From positions 27,296-91,295 of the forward strand of contig JAIROG010000104.1 in the NCBI GenBank assembly GCA_031257675.1: a DNA stretch of 64,000 nt, written 5' to 3'. The translations under genes were made by a program, and so were the position numbers. Shown here piece by piece: positions 60,298-64,000 of this stretch (within the stretch, counting starts at the first letter, position 1; every line of letters begins with the position of its first letter). The DNA comes from Treponema sp. Lineage in GTDB: Bacteria; Spirochaetota; Spirochaetia; Treponematales; Breznakiellaceae. The notes beneath the pieces were generated by a model. It worked only from the letters and a program-made list of their open reading frames with translations, did not search any database and was not told where the DNA came from.

Positions 60298-62621
60298 TTA
60301 TGGGGAACTCGTTGTCGCAGAAACATACGACGACCGCGCCCCTTCCCCGTTGGCGTTATAGGCGGACACTTTGTAATAGTAAGTCGTGGCTGACAACAGT
60401 CCCGTATCGGTATAGGAACCAACAGAAGAAATAGGAGGCGAATCTTTCACCTCTTCATACGAGCCGTTACTGCTTGTCGAGCGGTACACCTTATAGCCGC
60501 TTGCGCCGGAAACCGAATACCACCGCACACGAATGCTGCTTGAAGACACCACCTCTGCGGATACGCCTTGAGGCGTGCCTACCGCCATCGTTTTCGCAGA
60601 AGCATACGATGACTGCGCCCCTTCCCCGTTGGCGTTATAGGCGGACACTTTGTAATAGTAAGTCGTGTTTGGTGTCAGACTGCTACTGGTATCGGTATAG
60701 GCAGTGGAGGAAATAGTAGTATTAGTAGGGCCAATTCGAGAATACGGACCGTCACTGCTTGTCGAGCGGTATACCCTATAGCTGTCTGCGTCGGAAACCC
60801 GATTCCACGACACCGTAATGCTGTTGGAAGACTCCGCCGTTGCGGATACTCCTGAAGTGACAAACCCAACGATCTGGCTAAAAAGGGAATTGATAAAAGC
60901 GGACGCCGTGTCCCTAATCTGCCCAATTTGCGTCGTATTTAAGGATGTGCTGGAATCCAATACCAGATAAATAATTGAGGAACGCGACTCAATCTCGGTA
61001 TTCGTCGCGCCGGTTATGGAATATTCCTCGTTTTGACTCCACGCCGTGTAACCGGGACTCATAAGCCATTGTTTCGCTTTTGATTCATCGGCAGCCGGAT
61101 TGTAGCCAGTAACGTTAGTAAACGCAAACTTAACCTCAGAACCGTCTATAACGCCGGGTATGGGTCCCGCTCCCTGCTCTGAGCCAAACCCGCCTGAGTA
61201 GGTTATAGAATTGAAGGTATACGACAAGCTTGCTTCCGATCCTGTTGCGCTTATGGTCCCTTCAATATATCTTGACGACGCCGACGCATCCGAAGAACTC
61301 GTACCGGTCGTGTCAAAGGTCATACGCACCTTGGCGCCGTTTGGAAGTAAGGTGGTCTTCAACGTAAACGCGACGCTGGTCGTCTGCGTTATCTCCAAGC
61401 TGTCGGCAATATCCTGAAAAGTCGTTTGCAAGTTTCCAAAATCCGTTAGGCTCTGACTTTTTCCCGTACTGGCTATCTTTTTCAGATCGCCCGTAAACTT
61501 CTCGGTATTGGTAACACCGCTTCCCATGACGCCTACGGAATACGCGGTGATGGGCTTGCCCGCTATGGTGCGGCTGGCGATTTGCCCGCTCAAATACGTG
61601 GTATACTCATCCTCAGAGCTGAACGTTTGGTCTTCAATCGGAGTCAGCATGGACTTTCCCACTGATGTATTATCAAGCCCGTCCGTAAAGGTAATCACAT
61701 TCACCGAATCAAGATTATCGGGGTATTGGTCTTCCCTGGCTTTGAGATTGGCCAACGCCTAGTGAACCGAATAGAAGAGCGCGGTGCCGTATTGCCCGGC
61801 AATGGTGTAGTTTGATTGAGGTAAGCTTATCGATAAGGGTGTTTTTTCCCGCCGCGTCAAGAAGAACGGGAACCCCGCCGGTTATATCGACCGCGTTTCC
61901 CGCAAAAGAAATAATCCCGATGTACACCCCTTCCCGTTTTGTATTAATGTTGGATGAGCTGTTGGTTGCGGAAACATAGGCGGATCGAGGGCTTGTCCCC
62001 GCGCCGGTTATCGCGCTTACCGTATAGTAAATAGGTGGTATCTTCCCTTAAATCCGTATGGGTAAAGGATGTCATTGTTGTTGAATAAGAGCTTGTTCCT
62101 AGCTTCGTATACGCACTCTAATACTCCGGGTTGTCGCGGCAGTAGTATACATTGTAGCCTGTAGCACCTGCCACCTCGTCCCAGGAGATACGGATGCTGC
62201 TTAAGGTTCCCACCTCCGCCGTTACGTTGGCAGGCGGGTCAATCGCACTGGTGGTCGTGCCATCGTAGGGGCCGGAGGCAGCAGGGCCTTCCCCCTTGCT
62301 GGTTACCACGCTTACCCTATAATAGTATGTCGTATTCGGGGATAATCCTGTATCAGTATACGACCTTGTTGTTGACGAACCTACCTTCTCATACGTACCG
62401 CCATAACTAGCGTTGCGGTATACGTTGAAGCTTGTAGGATCGGCGGAGCCACTATAACCACTCCATGAGACCCCGATGCTGCTTGTCGATAGCGCCTCTG
62501 CGGTTACGCCAAAGACCTCTCCGATGTCATCATCGTCGTCGCCGCCGCAACTGGCAAATAAAAAGATTCCGAATACCAGCAGTACGCCGGATATTCCCGA
62601 AAGTAACAGCATGCGTTTCAT
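60298..62621 (-). pseudogene. Decayed lipoprotein with fibronectin type III repeats and a VWA domain
   Basis: N-terminus MKRMLLLSGISGVLLVFGIFLFASCGG (lipobox) plus FN3 repeats (62118-62621), stop at 62118, VWA fragments (YIGIISFAGNAVDITGG...LLDAAG; VNVITFTDGLDNTSVGKSM), frameshift near 61800-61830, in-frame TAG at 61759-61761, then two C-terminal FN3 repeats. Confidence 0.75.
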
Positions 62622-62642
62622 ATCTGTCCTCCTAAATGAAAA

Positions 62643-62759
62643 GAGAGACCCAAACGCATTGCCCTTCCACCCCTATAAGCGGTATACTGACAATGCGTTT
62701 AGTGCGCCCTCAGAGCCGGACTGTTCCGCCAAGAATCGAACCGGCTTTGAGGGTCTCTT
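62643..62759 (-). promoter_or_regulatory. Structured leader upstream of the VWA/FN3 lipoprotein
   Basis: Nested complementary arms: gagaccc/gggtctc, aaacgcattg/caatgcgttt and ccctcagagccgg/ccggctttgaggg, ending about 22 nt upstream of the start codon at 62621. Confidence 0.45.
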
Positions 62760-63135
62760 TTTTATAAATAACCGTCCCTACGGGCGGTTTGTCCCTGTTT
62801 CAGACGGAGCGGAATATGCCCCCGCTCCTCCTGCGCCTCGCGCTCATCGCCGCTCTGCAAACTGTACAGGGGTCTGCAAGCTGGGCGGCGCCCGGCGCGT
62901 TCCACACGACTGACACTGGCTTGGACATGGCGCACAGATTGGCGCTCCAACCTGCGCGTTCCGCGCATTCCACCTGAGTCTTACACTGTTTATAAAAGTT
63001 TTATGACGCCCTCGAATGGTTGTACGGCGTAGACGCGATGCGATCCGGCGGCTGGGGAAACGTATAAAAAGGGCGTGTCCCGCGAAGAGAAAACGCTTAC
63101 AAAGCGCCCATCCCGCTGGATCGGTTATAAGACTT

Positions 63136-63150
63136 GGGGGGGGGGGGGGG
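63136..63150. repeat. Homopolymeric G15 tract
   Basis: 15 consecutive G read directly. Confidence 0.9.
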
Positions 63151-63357
63151 AGATCTTCCACGCTATGGCAAACAGGCGGTATAGCATATTTCCACTCCTT
63201 ATTGGAATTGCGCATCATGCGACATACAACCAGCGTGTAAGCGCGGCGCGGTTTCAAAATCCGGCGTTTTAAAGCCGTATGAAGCGCATTAGACAATAGT
63301 ATACCGCACTTTCATAATAAAAGATAGTCTGAAACGGAGAAAATTGCAGGAATTTAC

Positions 63358-63502
63358 AGAAACCGGACTTGAACAGCTTCCATAGGGGAAGCTGTTCAAA
63401 CTCTGGAAGATTGCTGCGAGCCGCGCCTTATCCAGGCGGGTCTCATTCAGCGTACGCCAGCCTTAACATCGCCAAAAATCACGTTTCAGCGACATTATTT
63501 TG
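63358..63502 (+). pseudogene. Degraded duplicate of the ruvB 3' end
   Basis: accggacttgaacagctt / ggggaagctgttcaaactctggaagattgctgcgagccgcgccttatccaggcgggtctcattcagcgtac / ccttaacatcgccaaaaatcacgtttcagcgacattattttgagcg matches the ruvB 3' end in order, with two internal deletions. Confidence 0.85.
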
Positions 63503-63861
63503 AGCGCTTTGATAAAAAAGTTGGCGACGCCGAGGTTAAAAACGACAAAAATTTGCCGCCGATTATTAACGCATCGCCAGTCGGAAGCGACCAGTTCGGA
63601 CTATTTACTCCGATAACTACCGTGTATATATGGGTTGAATCTTTGAATCGAACCGGTTCTGTTATTTCCCGCGTATCCAGCAATATTACCACAGTGCAAT
63701 TTGCGGGAGAGGTCAATAAGGTGAGTTTAAAGTTCAATCAAAAAAACAGCACCTTTAGCGCTGACAACGCACGGGCAAGCGGCGGTAAGATATCTTACTC
63801 GCGAAAGCCGGGCGCTCTTTTAGAGCTTATCCGGGAATAGAGAAGAACCGATAAAGAAGGT

Positions 63862-64000
63862 ATGAAAAGAACAGAAGGAATCGGGATCAAATCATGGGAG
63901 CTGACGGACGAGTTGTGGGAGCGGGTTCGGGAATTTATCCCACAACGGAAACGGGACGAAAACAAGAAGTACCAGCGAAAGCAGGGGGCGGGAAGAAAAC
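63862..64000 (+). mobile_element. IS5-family-like transposase N-terminus, partial (runs off right edge)
   Basis: MKRTEGIGIKSWELTDELWERVREFIPQRKRDENKKYQRKQGAGRK resembles the WELTDEQWERIEPLLP..GRP(R)K N-terminus of IS5-type transposases (DUF4096). Confidence 0.75.

Noticed and set aside
60162-60422. Minus-strand ORF containing MRGSNPRASALRFKRRL
   Set aside because: Resembles a recurrent spurious translation; overlaps the end of the VWA/FN3 pseudogene and a hairpin (60235-60271).
62700-62760. tRNA-like T-loop (GGTTCGATTCT) in the lipoprotein leader
   Set aside because: The 5-bp T-stem does not pair properly and no D or anticodon arms fit; treated as part of the hairpin instead.
1-64000. CRISPR arrays, rRNA genes, restriction-modification or known anti-phage systems
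   Set aside because: No spaced direct-repeat array, rRNA signature or recognisable defence gene was seen anywhere in the window.

Overview
A 64 kb spirochaete chromosome segment, most like Treponema. The main clues are flaA, cheA plus a CheW-CheR-like fusion plus cheX, a spiro-SPASM-type radical SAM protein, a PUR-domain protein, spirochaete/archaeal-type pheT, and the rpsB-tsf-frr-uppS-cdsA-dxr operon. Most of the window is ordinary housekeeping sequence: translation, isoprenoid and phospholipid synthesis, cell-wall genes, recombination and chemotaxis. Accessory parts include two separate LolCDE/MacB-type ABC loci with unusual partners, tandem outer-membrane barrel genes, an orphan sugar-binding lipoprotein, and several decayed loci (Cache-domain receptor, receiver domain, VWA/FN3 lipoprotein, Pr6Pr-like membrane protein). 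There are also dispersed palindromic repeats, two 15-nt homopolymeric G/C tracts, and the start of an IS5-like transposase at the right edge. The most striking observations are: (1) a degraded direct-repeat copy of the 3' end of ruvB about 3.4 kb downstream of ruvB, bracketing the VWA/FN3 locus; (2) a four-gene operon joining a LolDE-type ABC transporter to a degenerate M23/LytM protein and a beta-propeller; (3) a LolDCE-LolA-like-barrel five-gene cluster; (4) a fused nucleotidyltransferase-like/radical-SAM-SPASM protein overlapping a glycosyltransferase-like gene. I did not find a clear, wholly new defence or mobile system. No database searches were run; all family calls come from reading the translations.
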